The notes beneath the pieces were generated by a model, which was not told where the DNA came from, made no database searches, and saw nothing but the letters and a program-made list of their open reading frames with translations. From positions 372,001 through 436,000 of the forward strand of contig JAQZBP010000003.1 in the NCBI GenBank assembly GCA_029237815.1: a stretch of 64,000 bases of DNA. The letters are read 5' to 3'. Source of the DNA: Moraxellaceae bacterium (GTDB lineage Bacteria; Pseudomonadota; Gammaproteobacteria; Pseudomonadales; Moraxellaceae). The translations under genes and the position numbers were made by a program. This document shows positions 17,210 to 25,167 of the stretch, one piece after another (the stretch's first letter is position 1; each line of letters begins with the position of its first letter).

Positions 17210-17860
17210 TCAGCCGCGCGCGTCGCGCAGGCGCGCCGCCAGCCATGGCGAGCCGAACATGAAGAGCAGGCCGAAGGCCATGAGTCCGCCTTGGCGCAGG
17301 TCGTAATCAGACAGCATGCGTTCGGCACTGTAGCCCAACGCCAGGCCAACGCCGACCTCGAAGGCGATGGTGAGCAGCACCCAGCAGGCGCCGGCCAGGA
17401 GCTGTGCGCGGCGACCCGGCAGTGCCATCCAGCGCCCGCACAGCCAGGTGACGAGGAAGATGATGGCGGAGCCGCTCAGCACGGCCATCTGGCGCGCCGG
17501 CATGTCGCCCACCACGGGCGCGAGGAAGAGCTGGCGCAGCGTCCCGTGTACCGACTCGGCGAGCGCGATCAGCAGCCACACGGCAATCACCCGGCCCCAG
17601 CGTATCGCTCCGGCTCCCTTCCGCCACACCGTGTCATCGTGTGCGTGCGGAGCAGGCAGCCAGTCGCGGGGTGCGCCTTCATCGCACTTCACACAGTTCA
17701 GCGCGCTGCCGATGTGCGCCTCGCGCCCCGCATGTGTGGTCACCCAGCGTCGGTTCGTCCATGGCGGGTTGTGGCGCACGTGCTGGTTGTGCCCGCAGTC
17801 GAGTTCGGCAACCCAGTCGTCTTCCGTGTCGCGATGGTAGCCGCAGATGTGTCGCTGCAT
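17210..17860 (-). CDS. DUF3565 zinc-binding domain fused to a membrane domain
   Basis: A 216-residue protein in two parts. Residues 1-65 (start MQRHICGYHRD) look like a DUF3565 protein, with Cys and His residues in CGYHRD, LDCGHNQHVRH and the closing CVKCDE that could bind one or two metals. Residues 85-215 hold four hydrophobic helices with no domain I recognise. DUF3565 proteins I know are short and stand alone, so the fusion is unusual. The ATG at 17860 is chosen at the domain N-terminus; the 124 residues further upstream in frame are the antisense of the next gene. A soluble metal-sensing head on a membrane anchor is an inference. Confidence 0.8.
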   Translation of the reverse strand: MQRHICGYHRDTEDDWVAELDCGHNQHVRHNPPWTNRRWVTTHAGREAHIGSALNCVKCDEGAPRDWLPAPHAHDDTVWRKGAGAIRWGRVIAVWLLIALAESVHGTLRQLFLAPVVGDMPARQMAVLSGSAIIFLVTWLCGRWMALPGRRAQLLAGACWVLLTIAFEVGVGLALGYSAERMLSDYDLRQGGLMAFGLLFMFGSPWLAARLRDARG

Positions 17861-17877
17861 GAGCGCCTCCGTGTCCG

Positions 17878-18225
17878 TCAGACCGGCATCGGCGCGCACC
17901 GCGGCTGATAGCAGAGCGGTGATTCGTCGAAGGCCAGCCAGCCGAGCTCGTCGCAGATGTGCTGCACGATGTCGCGGTAGTCGGCGCGCAGCGAGCAGCG
18001 CAGGGACAGCGTGCCGGCCTCGCCGCCGGGATGGAACTCCAGCCAGCGGCCATCGCGCTGCAGGCGCCCTTCCGCGTCGTCGACCCACTCGATGTCGGGA
18101 AACAGCAGCGTGAGGGCCGTCTTCACGGCCGCCGCATCCGTGAGCGGCACCACGGTGTCCTCGCCGAGATCGGCAGCGGTCAGCGGCAGGCGCGTGGCGG
18201 CGAAGAAAAAGTAGCTGTAGGCCAT
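17878..18225 (-). CDS. Small soluble protein of unknown function
   Basis: The 115-residue product begins MAYSYFFFAATRLPL and continues as a soluble alpha/beta-looking sequence with an acidic centre (FPDIEWVDDAEGRLQ) and an invariant-looking GRWLEFHPGG turn. No membrane helix, signal peptide or known motif is seen. AGGA precedes the start. It ends 17 bp before the DUF3565-fusion gene and is probably in the same operon. I do not recognise the family. Confidence 0.7.
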   Translation of the reverse strand: MAYSYFFFAATRLPLTAADLGEDTVVPLTDAAAVKTALTLLFPDIEWVDDAEGRLQRDGRWLEFHPGGEAGTLSLRCSLRADYRDIVQHICDELGWLAFDESPLCYQPRCAPMPV

Positions 18226-18252
18226 GAGGCATCCTGTTGCAAAGCGGAGGAG

Positions 18253-18423
18253 TCAGCGGCCGCCCGGGCGCAGCGCCACGGCGACATGACCGGCATGACC
18301 GGCATGACCGGCATGACCGGCATGACCGGCATGACCGGCATGACCGGCATGAAGCCGTAATGGCCGCTCACTGTCCATGCCGGCGCAGGCGAAGCCGGGC
18401 GCGACCGCGCCATCGTCGTGCAT
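18253..18423 (-). CDS. Possible His-Ala-Gly repeat microprotein
   Basis: A 56-codon frame starts with ATG at 18423, 8 bases after the transporter stop codon, with GGTGAGG at a suitable distance. It ends 27 bp before the next gene, so it fits the operon. About 25 ordinary residues (with CAGM and HDD) are followed by seven His-Ala-Gly repeats and another His, encoded by the 9-bp tandem repeat, then VAVALRPGGR. Eight regularly spaced histidines would make a metal-binding tail. The alternative is that the repeat is non-coding and the frame accidental. Repeat-derived frames are easily misread, so confidence is low. Confidence 0.35.
   Translation of the reverse strand: MHDDGAVAPGFACAGMDSERPLRLHAGHAGHAGHAGHAGHAGHAGHVAVALRPGGR
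18286..18348. repeat. Tandem 9-bp repeat, seven perfect copies
   Basis: The unit ATGACCGGC is repeated seven times without error, followed by a degenerate eighth unit (ATGAAGCCG). Perfect identity points to recent expansion by slippage. The unit is a multiple of three, so copy-number change would keep the minus-strand frame open and only change its length. The rest of 18226-18430 has no other feature that I see. Confidence 0.95.
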
Positions 18424-18430
18424 GTGCGCC

Positions 18431-19801
18431 TCACCAGAGCGAGACCAGCAGGGTGATGGCGAGGACACACAGCACATTGAGCACAAGACCGGCGCGCATC
18501 ATGGTGCCCGCCGGCACGAGGCCGGTGCCGTAGACCAGCGCATTGGGCGGCGTCGCCACCGGCAGCATGAAGCCGCAGGAGGCCGCCGCGGCGATGGCCA
18601 CAGCCATCACCGCGGGCGAGAGACCGAAGGCGCCCGCCATGCCGGCGAACACCGGCACCAGGAGCGCCGCCGTCGCGGTATTACTGGCCAGCTCGCTGAG
18701 GAAGACCACGAAGGCCAGCACCGCGAGCAGGAGCAGCAACACCGGCGCGCCGGCGAAAAGGTCGATCAGCGCATCGGCGAGGAAGCGGCTGGCGCCGCTC
18801 TTCTCCATGGCCAGGTTGAGCGCGAGCCCGCCGCCGAAGAGCAGCAGCACGCCCCACTGCGTGCCGCGCTCGGCCAACTCCCAGTCGAGCACGCGGCTCG
18901 CCACCAGCGCGACGACGACGGCAAGCGCCACCAGCGTGTCGAAATCCGCCTTGATGCCGAGCCAGGCTGACAGCGGCGCGCCGCCGATCCAGCCGGCTGC
19001 CGCCAGCAGGAATACGGCCACCACGATGCGGCGCTCGCGTGTCCATGTGAAACGGCCGGGCGCGACCTCGAGGCGACCGGTGAGCGCAGGACGCAGCGTG
19101 AGCGTGAGTGCCAGCACCATCAGCGGCATGAGCAGCAGCACGAGCGGAATGCCGAAGGCCAGCCATTCCACGAAGCTGATGCCGGCATGACCCGCAGCGA
19201 TGGCGTTGGGCGGACTGCCCACCAAAGTGCCGAGACCCCCGATACTGGCGCTGTAGGCGACGCCGAGCAGCACATAGGTGCGTTCGCGCGTGGCGGCCGC
19301 GTCCGGCAGCGCGTCGTCCGTCACGCCGCCGCCCGCACCGTCCGGCACCAGCAGGCCGAGCGCGAGCGGCAGCATGATGGCCGCCGTCGCGGTATTGCTG
19401 ATCCACATGGAGAGCAGCGCCGTCATGCCGAACAACAGCCACACGGCGCGGCGGCGCTCGCCGCGCGCGCGACGCAGCACCCAGCCGGCGAACTCGCGGT
19501 CGAGGCCGTGCCGCTGCAGGGCGGTGGCCAGCACGAAGCCGCCGAGGAAGAGGAAGATGATCGGGTTGGCGAATGCGGCCAGCGCGGCGCGGGTATCGAG
19601 CAGTCCCGCCAGCACCGCGAGCAGCGGCACCAGCAGCGCGGTGATGGTGAGGTTGATCGCCTGCGTCATCCACAGGCTGCCGATCAGCGCAAACAGGGCG
19701 AGCCCGGCGCGCAGCGAACCGGGCTCCGGCGCCAGCGCCCACACGGCGGCCCCAATCGCGAGGCTGGCGGCCAGGCGCCCGGTGTCCTTCAGCGGTGGCA
19801 T
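18431..19801 (-). CDS. DASS-family (SLC13) anion/Na+ symporter
   Basis: A 456-residue protein with 11-13 membrane segments, the size of divalent anion:sodium symporters that import dicarboxylates or sulfate. Both Ser-Asn-Thr signatures are present, in the two inverted halves: SMWISNTATAAIMLP (about residue 132) and ELASNTATAALLVP (about residue 373). The SLC13-like segment GGLGTLVGSPPN, which follows the first, and the late VATPPNALVYGTG also fit. GAAGGAG precedes the start. Dicarboxylate against sulfate cannot be decided. The first gene of a minus-strand unit that may include the His-repeat frame and the next two genes. Confidence 0.88.
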   Translation of the reverse strand: MPPLKDTGRLAASLAIGAAVWALAPEPGSLRAGLALFALIGSLWMTQAINLTITALLVPLLAVLAGLLDTRAALAAFANPIIFLFLGGFVLATALQRHGLDREFAGWVLRRARGERRRAVWLLFGMTALLSMWISNTATAAIMLPLALGLLVPDGAGGGVTDDALPDAAATRERTYVLLGVAYSASIGGLGTLVGSPPNAIAAGHAGISFVEWLAFGIPLVLLLMPLMVLALTLTLRPALTGRLEVAPGRFTWTRERRIVVAVFLLAAAGWIGGAPLSAWLGIKADFDTLVALAVVVALVASRVLDWELAERGTQWGVLLLFGGGLALNLAMEKSGASRFLADALIDLFAGAPVLLLLLAVLAFVVFLSELASNTATAALLVPVFAGMAGAFGLSPAVMAVAIAAAASCGFMLPVATPPNALVYGTGLVPAGTMMRAGLVLNVLCVLAITLLVSLW

Positions 19802-19969
19802 CGAAACGTTCTCCTTCCACAGGCGCTACTCATGCCCACCTCTCGCGCTCCGACGTCATACCTGACTCTCTCCCTGCCACTGTCGCCATTCGCACAACAA
19901 TACGCGAGGCGCGTCCGCTGCGGAGCATTCGACCAATGCATGCCGACTGGCCACATCACCCTTTTCCCG

Positions 19970-20284
19970 TCACGGCAGCGGACAGAACACGGGGCCGTCG
20001 GCCGTGCCGCGCAGGAAGCCCACCGGCTCCACCAGCACACGTACGCCGGCCTCCGCATTGCCCCCGCCCCCGCCCTTCGACAGCTGGGCGAAGCTGGCCA
20101 GGCCGGCATTTCCGCCCCCCGCGCCATCCGCCGCGGCGGACAGCAGCACGCTCACCCTTGCCACCGGCACGATCTCCTCGCCGTTGAAACGGATGGGATC
20201 GCCGAACAGCGTGCGCGCGCCGCCCAGCGCCTGCAGCGTTTCCGCGAGTTTCTTCATGATGGCATCGGTGATCAGGTCTTTCAT
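19970..20284 (-). CDS. GerW/YtfJ-like protein
   Basis: A 104-residue protein with the YtfJ/GerW pattern: an N-terminal helix (IMKKLAETLQALGGARTLFGDPI), a strand with the I-V-P-V-A-R-V-S segment, a Gly-rich loop (SKGGGGGNAEAGVRV) and the closing VEPVGFL. The family is named for sporulation but occurs in many non-sporulating bacteria, where its role is unknown. CAGGAGG lies 6 bp before the ATG. It appears to be last in a minus-strand series of small genes (22233 to 19970). The stretch 19802-19969 beyond it shows no gene. Confidence 0.82.
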   Translation of the reverse strand: MKDLITDAIMKKLAETLQALGGARTLFGDPIRFNGEEIVPVARVSVLLSAAADGAGGGNAGLASFAQLSKGGGGGNAEAGVRVLVEPVGFLRGTADGPVFCPLP

Positions 20285-20327
20285 GGCGTCCTCCTGTGGT
20301 CATGCCGTGTTTTTCGCGCCGGTCGTT

Positions 20328-20930
20328 TCAGGCCGGGGGAGCGGGCAGTGTCGCCACGATGAACAGGCCGAACAGCACCATCGCCCACCAGGCCGCGCCC
20401 GCCAGCAGCCAGAACGCGTTGGCGAACGTGATCCGCCTGTTGGCAAGCCCGCCGGGATCGGCGCAGGCGGCATTGATGGCGCGCTGCGCCTGCGCCAGCA
20501 CGAATACGTGGGCCGCGAGCTCCGGCAACAGCGCGAAATGCGAATATGGCGTCGCCAGGTCATGCTTGGACAGCTGGTCGGTGACCAGGCTGACGAGCGC
20601 CACCACGACATACCCGGTGGCGAGGGCCATCGGCTGCCACGCGAAGGCCACCGCGGAATCGCGCAGCTGCGCATCGACGCGGCGGAACAGCCGGTGCACG
20701 AAGAAAATCGCGAAGACGCCGCGCAGGACCGGCAGCATCGGCTCGCCGGTGGCGTCGCGGCACTGCTTCCAGTTCCGGTAGAACCAGTAGATGGAATAGA
20801 TGCCGACCGTCATCACCATCAGCAGCACGAGCTTGCGCGGCGCCACCACGTAGAACGGTGCGGCGGCGGCCACCGCGCAGTCCGGGTCCTTGAGCACCGC
20901 CTGCGGCGCGGCGTAAGGATTCACATCCAT
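20328..20930 (-). CDS. Membrane protein of unknown function
   Basis: A 200-residue protein starting MDVNPYAAPQA, a Pro/Ala-rich cytoplasmic start often seen before membrane domains of this sort. A helix-aromatic segment (LVLLMVMTVGIYSIYWFYRNW, split here by position 34-54) is followed by an amphipathic part, a helix near residues 105-128 and a C-terminal helix (about 178-196). The YSIYWFYRNWK motif recalls DUF4234-type proteins, which is only a resemblance. AGGGAGAG precedes the chosen ATG; the frame extends 26 codons upstream without support. Confidence 0.7.
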   Translation of the reverse strand: MDVNPYAAPQAVLKDPDCAVAAAAPFYVVAPRKLVLLMVMTVGIYSIYWFYRNWKQCRDATGEPMLPVLRGVFAIFFVHRLFRRVDAQLRDSAVAFAWQPMALATGYVVVALVSLVTDQLSKHDLATPYSHFALLPELAAHVFVLAQAQRAINAACADPGGLANRRITFANAFWLLAGAAWWAMVLFGLFIVATLPAPPA

Positions 20931-20958
20931 GTGTCTCTCCCTGGCATGAAAAATGGTC

Positions 20959-21309
20959 CTAGAGCAGCTCGATGCCGAAGCGGCGCAGGAAGAGCGCCGA
21001 CGCGGCAAAGCAGGCCAGCGTGATCACCACGCAGGCGAGTAGCGTCGGCCAGAAACCGAAGCGCACATGCAGCGCCGGAAAGGCGAGGAACATGGGCAGT
21101 GTGGGCAGCACGTACCAGAAGGTGTACCAGGCATGGTTCTGGATTTTCAACGCCGGCTGTTGCTCCACATGCAGCCACACGAGCGTGAGCACGGTGACCA
21201 GCGGGAGCGCGGCGATCAGCGCGCCGGCGCGGTCGCTGCGGCGCGCCGCTTCCGACACCAGCACCACCACGGCGGCGGTGATCAGGTACTTCACCAGAAG
21301 GTAGGGCAT
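20959..21309 (-). CDS. DUF3147 family membrane protein
   Basis: A 116-residue protein with four hydrophobic helices. The N-terminal YLLVKYLITAAVVVLVSEAA, the SDRAGALIAALPLVTVLTL segment and the C-terminal helix match the small DUF3147 family of unknown role. GGGGGAAA precedes the start. It lies between two other small membrane-protein genes on the same strand. Confidence 0.82.
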   Translation of the reverse strand: MPYLLVKYLITAAVVVLVSEAARRSDRAGALIAALPLVTVLTLVWLHVEQQPALKIQNHAWYTFWYVLPTLPMFLAFPALHVRFGFWPTLLACVVITLACFAASALFLRRFGIELL

Positions 21310-21345
21310 GCGTTTCCCCCGTGCGGTCGGCGCGCGGCCCCGCCG

Positions 21346-21591
21346 TCAGTTGTCGTGTGTCTGCGCCGGGTGCCGGTGGCGCGCGAGTGCCAGCCAGAAA
21401 CGGAGGCACCGCTGCAGGAACCAGCCGCCCAGGAACAGCGGCATGACAGCCTGCACCAGATGGACGAGACGGCCGAGCAGCCACGCCCGGTACAGCGCGT
21501 AGCCGCCGAGGACCAGCAAGGCCAGGGCCACCACCGTCAGTGCAAGCATGCCGAGCAGCAGGCGCGGCGGAACGTCGGCGGTATCGTGCAT
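21346..21591 (-). CDS. Small two-helix membrane protein
   Basis: An 81-residue product with two hydrophobic segments (about residues 11-33 and 40-62) and a basic, His-rich C-terminus (ARHRHPAQTHDN). No family is recognised. It starts 15 bp after the methyltransferase stop and is likely co-transcribed with it. Confidence 0.6.
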   Translation of the reverse strand: MHDTADVPPRLLLGMLALTVVALALLVLGGYALYRAWLLGRLVHLVQAVMPLFLGGWFLQRCLRFWLALARHRHPAQTHDN

Positions 21592-21606
21592 GGCCCTGTG
21601 CCGCCC

Positions 21607-22233
21607 CTAGACCGCGACCGCCGTGCCCCAGTAGTTGTACATCAGCGGGCGCGGGCCCGGCAGGTACATCTGCTGCAGGTCGGGGGAGCGGAAGCCGGCT
21701 TCCGCCAGCAACGCGGGAATGTCGCGATTGAGGTGACAGCCGCCGGCAAACGTCGACCACAGCGGCGTCAGGCGGTCCTGCCAGCGCTGCACCGACGCCT
21801 CCGGCGCGCGGCCGTGCTCGCAGAACACCAGCCGCCCGCCCGGCTTCAGCACGCGGCGCATCTCGCAAAGCGCGGCGACCGGGTCGGGGATCGTGCACAG
21901 CGAATACGTGACGAGCACGGTGTCGAAGCTGGCGTCGTCATAGGGAATGCGCTCGGCGGAGAGCCCGACGAGTTCGAGCTGCAGCCCGGTCTGCGCCAGG
22001 CGCCGACGCGCCAGGCGGTGCATTTCGGTGCCGGGGTCGAGGCCGATGATCTGCCGGACGCGGCCGCTGTCGTAGTGCGGCAGGTTCAGGCCGGTGCCGA
22101 TACCGATCTCCAGCACGCGGCCCTCGGCCAGGGGCACGACCTTCTGGCGTTGCCGCGACACCGCATCGATGCCGCAGGCCTTGTCGAGCAGGTAGGGCAG
22201 GAGGTGTTTTTCGTACCAGTCGCGCAGGGACAT
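21607..22233 (-). CDS. Class I SAM-dependent methyltransferase (UbiE/phospholipid-methyltransferase-like)
   Basis: A 208-residue Rossmann methyltransferase with VLEIGIGTGLNLPHY (motif I), GLDPGTEMHRLARRR, the acidic motif after the second strand and FDTVLVTYSLCTIPDP (motif II), then RVLKPGGRLVFCEHG (motif III). The C-terminal GCHLNRDIPALLAEAGF is the pattern of small-molecule/lipid methyltransferases such as PmtA- and METTL7-like enzymes. The substrate is unknown. The ATG at 22233 is chosen because the 47 codons upstream run over the promoter region shared with the divergent pirin gene. Confidence 0.85.
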   Translation of the reverse strand: MSLRDWYEKHLLPYLLDKACGIDAVSRQRQKVVPLAEGRVLEIGIGTGLNLPHYDSGRVRQIIGLDPGTEMHRLARRRLAQTGLQLELVGLSAERIPYDDASFDTVLVTYSLCTIPDPVAALCEMRRVLKPGGRLVFCEHGRAPEASVQRWQDRLTPLWSTFAGGCHLNRDIPALLAEAGFRSPDLQQMYLPGPRPLMYNYWGTAVAV

Positions 22234-22436
22234 TGGTGTACTCCATGTCATCGCAGGTTCAGCGCATAGCCATTGCACAGGCGAATCCCGAGGGTATGCG
22301 CCACGCGGCGGACTGTCACCGGCTGGCGTCAAACCCCGCGGCATTTGTCCCGCCCCGGGAACAGTCCTGTGCATCGCCGCCGGTTTTTCCGGGGCCGCGG
22401 ATGGGCGAGACTCGGCTCATCGACAGGAGAATCGCC

Positions 22437-23303
22437 ATGACCACCGCCCCCTTCACCCCCGCCACCAGCCGCCGCCTCACACGCGTGGTACGGGGCATGC
22501 CCGCCAGCGACGGCGCCGGCGTGAAGCTGAACCGCGTGATCGGCACACAGCAGGTGCCGGACATCGACCCCTTCCTCATGCTGGACGAATTCCGCTCGGA
22601 CGACGCCGCCGACTACATCGCCGGCTTCCCGGACCATCCGCACCGCGGCTTCGAGACCGTGACCTATATGCTCGCCGGCCGCATGCGCCACGCCGACAAC
22701 CACGGCCACAGCGGCCTCATGGAGGCCGGTTCGGTGCAGTGGATGACGGCCGGGCGCGGCATCGTCCATTCGGAAATGCCGGAGCAGGAGAACGGCCTCA
22801 TGGCGGGCTTCCAGCTCTGGATCAACCTGCCGGCGCGCCTGAAGATGGGCGCGCCGCGCTACCAGGAGTTCCCGGCCGCGGCCCTGCCCGTGCTGCAGCC
22901 GGCGCCGGGCGTCTCCGTGAAGCTCATCGCCGGCGAGCTGGACGGCCAGGCCGGGCCTGTCAGCGGCATCGCGACGCAGCCGGTCTACCAGGACATCGGC
23001 ATGGACGAAGGCTGCGCGTGGACCGCGCCCGTGCCGGCGACGCACCAGGCCTTCATCTACGTTTTCGAGGGCAGCGTGGAGGCCGGCCCGGCCGCATCGC
23101 GCCATGCCGTGGCGCGCGGCCAGATGGCGGTGCTGGGCCAGGGCGACCACCTGGAGCTCGCCGCCGGCAGCGAGGGCGCGCGCCTGCTGCTGATCGCGGG
23201 CATGCCGCTACGGGAGCCGGTGGCGCGCTACGGCCCCTTCGTCATGAACACGCCGCAGGAAATCCAGCAGGCCTTCACCGATTACCAGAACGGCCGCTTC
23301 TGA
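22437..23303 (+). CDS. Pirin family protein (bicupin)
   Basis: A 288-residue pirin-like protein. The N-terminal cupin carries the metal motif FPDHPHRGFETVTY with further His/Glu residues (HSGLMEAGSVQWMTAGRGIVHSEMP, here spread over residues 96-120). The C-terminal cupin has QAFIYVFEGSV and the late GMPLREPVARYGPFVMNT. Bacterial pirins have quercetinase activity or bind partner enzymes; which applies here is unknown. CAGGAGA precedes the ATG at 22437. It is transcribed away from the methyltransferase from a 203-bp divergent gap. Confidence 0.9.
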   Translation: MTTAPFTPATSRRLTRVVRGMPASDGAGVKLNRVIGTQQVPDIDPFLMLDEFRSDDAADYIAGFPDHPHRGFETVTYMLAGRMRHADNHGHSGLMEAGSVQWMTAGRGIVHSEMPEQENGLMAGFQLWINLPARLKMGAPRYQEFPAAALPVLQPAPGVSVKLIAGELDGQAGPVSGIATQPVYQDIGMDEGCAWTAPVPATHQAFIYVFEGSVEAGPAASRHAVARGQMAVLGQGDHLELAAGSEGARLLLIAGMPLREPVARYGPFVMNTPQEIQQAFTDYQNGRF

Positions 23304-23322
23304 TGGCATCGTGCCGGAATGC

Positions 23323-23351
23323 AAAAAGCCCCGCACATGGCGGGGCTTTTT
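23323..23351. terminator. Bidirectional terminator between pirin and the thioesterase
   Basis: AAAAAGCCCCGC and GCGGGGCTTTTT form a 12-bp stem with a 5-nt loop. Two genes converge here (pirin ends at 23303 and the thioesterase at 23386), so it can serve both. Confidence 0.85.
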
Positions 23352-23385
23352 CATGCACTGACGAAGCGGCGGCGGTTCCGACGGC

Positions 23386-23835
23386 TCACGTACTCAGGTC
23401 GATGCCGGCCAGGTTCACGAGGCCGCCCGGCACGCCCGCCGCGAGCTTCTCGCGCACCGTCTCCGGCACCGCCGTTTTTTCCAGCCCCTGCGCGCTCACC
23501 ATCACGTAGGTGACCTCCGTCACCGCGATATGGCGTCCGGAAAAGAATTCGCTGACCTCGACGCGCACCGTATACGAGGTGGTGCCGATGCGCAGCGTGG
23601 CGACATCCAGCGCCAGCACCTCGTCGAAGCGTGCCGGCGACCTCCAGTCCGTGGCCATGCGCACTACCTGGCTGTCCAGCCCTTGCTCCAGCAGGCTCTG
23701 GTAGCTGCCGAAGAGTGCGCGGAAATATTCGGTGAGCGCGACATCGGCATAGTCACCGTAGCGGGCATTGAACACGACCTGCTGGGCATCGCACTCGCAG
23801 TAGCGCACGCGCAGCAGCACACGGAAATGGCTCAC
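23386..23835 (-). CDS. Hotdog-fold acyl-CoA thioesterase (4HBT type)
   Basis: A 149-residue hotdog protein. The start LRVRYCECDAQQVVFNARYGDYAD contains the D-x-x-x-V-V-F/Y-x-x-R/Y-Y pattern of 4-hydroxybenzoyl-CoA thioesterase and YbgC relatives, with the catalytic Asp at about residue 16. The family hydrolyses acyl-CoA thioesters, for example to release free CoA in catabolism. The ending LSTNF-type metal sites are absent, as expected. It may share an operon with the MgtC/DUF4010 gene 25 bp upstream. Confidence 0.85.
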   Translation of the reverse strand: MSHFRVLLRVRYCECDAQQVVFNARYGDYADVALTEYFRALFGSYQSLLEQGLDSQVVRMATDWRSPARFDEVLALDVATLRIGTTSYTVRVEVSEFFSGRHIAVTEVTYVMVSAQGLEKTAVPETVREKLAAGVPGGLVNLAGIDLST

Positions 23836-23860
23836 GACAGGGATCCTCCAGACGTCAATG

Positions 23861-25108
23861 TCACTGCCCCATCACCCAGGGCAGCCACAGCGCCGCCATG
23901 ATGAGCAGGATGCCGCCGATCGCCCGCAGCGCATAGGCACGGCCGCCGGTGACGACGGCCATGACGGATTTCGACACGAAGTTGGTGCTGAGCGCGACCA
24001 GCACCGGCAGCTCCACCGCCGCCGGCGCGATCTTGCCCGCCTGCACGAGCGCCGCAGCCGAGGCGGCGGCGGCATGCACGTCGGCAAAGCCGCTGGCCGC
24101 GGTGGAAAGCAGCACGCCGGGATTGCCCATCCAGTGGAAGAACAACGCCGACAGCAGCTGCACGAGCGCGATGACGAGCGCGGCGCCGAGTGCGATGCGC
24201 CAGTCGAAGATGTGGCCGTCGAGGATGCCGGCCTCGCCCGACTCGACCTTGTGCCCGATCGCGAAATGCGCGGCATAGGCGGCGGCCATGAAGAAGGCCA
24301 GCGCGAGGTTGAGCGCCAGCTGCGGCAGGATGCGGATGTCGATGGCCGCCAGCACCATGGCCATGAGCAGCATGGTGGTGGCACTCGACATCGTCGCCGC
24401 CGCCACCGCCGGGCCCATGATGGCCGGCTCGTGGCGCGAACGCTCGCCCATGCTGGCCACGGTGGCCGTGCTCGAGGCGAAACCGGAAATGAAACCCGCC
24501 AGCGGCAGGCCGAAGCGCGGCCCCGCCACGCGCATGGCGAAGTGGCCCAGCGCACCGATGCCCATCATGAGCACGCAGAGCATCCACACGGTGCGCAGGT
24601 TGACGGCCTCGTAGGGGCCGATGAAGCGGTCCGGCACCAGCGGCAGCACGACCAGCGCGGCGGCGGCCAGCACCAAGCCGTCGCGCACCTCGGTGTCGGT
24701 AAGCTGCGCCCGGGCCAGTCGGTGCAGGCCCTCGCGATAGGCCAGCAGCAGCGCCAGCACCACGCCGAGGCCGGCGGCGAGCGCCGGGTTGGCCCGGCTG
24801 AAGGCGCCGAGCAGCAGCACCAGCAACAGCGCCACCTCGGTGGTGAGGCCCGGCTCCGCGGTGGCACTGCGGAAATAGGAGATGGCGAGCAGGGAAGAAA
24901 GGCCGATGGCGACCGCCGCCAGCAGCACCGGCCCGCCCAGCGCCAGCGCCGCCCAGCCAAGCAGTGCGGTGATGGCGAAGGTGCGCAGGCCGGCCGGCCC
25001 GTGCACTTTCTCGCGCAGGCGCTTGCGCTCGCGCTCGAGGCCCACGAGCAGGCCGATACCGAGCGCGGCGGAGAGGGTGAAGACGTCGGGCGGCAGCGAC
25101 AGCGGCAT
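23861..25108 (-). CDS. MgtC-like/DUF4010 membrane protein
   Basis: A 415-residue membrane protein with about 12 helices. The N-terminal AALGIGLLVGLERERKRLR is the MgtC/SapB signature (about residues 13-30). The C-terminal half (GFASSTATVASMG near residue 210, LSTNFVSKSVMAV near 375) is DUF4010. Two-domain proteins of this class are widespread in proteobacteria; transport of a cation has been suggested but not shown to my knowledge. An alternative in-frame ATG lies 39 bp upstream (25147). I chose the start closer to the domain. Confidence 0.82.
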   Translation of the reverse strand: MPLSLPPDVFTLSAALGIGLLVGLERERKRLREKVHGPAGLRTFAITALLGWAALALGGPVLLAAVAIGLSSLLAISYFRSATAEPGLTTEVALLLVLLLGAFSRANPALAAGLGVVLALLLAYREGLHRLARAQLTDTEVRDGLVLAAAALVVLPLVPDRFIGPYEAVNLRTVWMLCVLMMGIGALGHFAMRVAGPRFGLPLAGFISGFASSTATVASMGERSRHEPAIMGPAVAAATMSSATTMLLMAMVLAAIDIRILPQLALNLALAFFMAAAYAAHFAIGHKVESGEAGILDGHIFDWRIALGAALVIALVQLLSALFFHWMGNPGVLLSTAASGFADVHAAAASAAALVQAGKIAPAAVELPVLVALSTNFVSKSVMAVVTGGRAYALRAIGGILLIMAALWLPWVMGQ

Positions 25109-25167
25109 GGACAGGCGTTTCCGGTGTGGCGACAGGTCGGCCGGCATGATAGCCCGGCCCCCTCGCC

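Noticed and set aside
18286..18348. CRISPR array
   Set aside because: The 9-bp units are adjacent without spacers and no cas gene is present.
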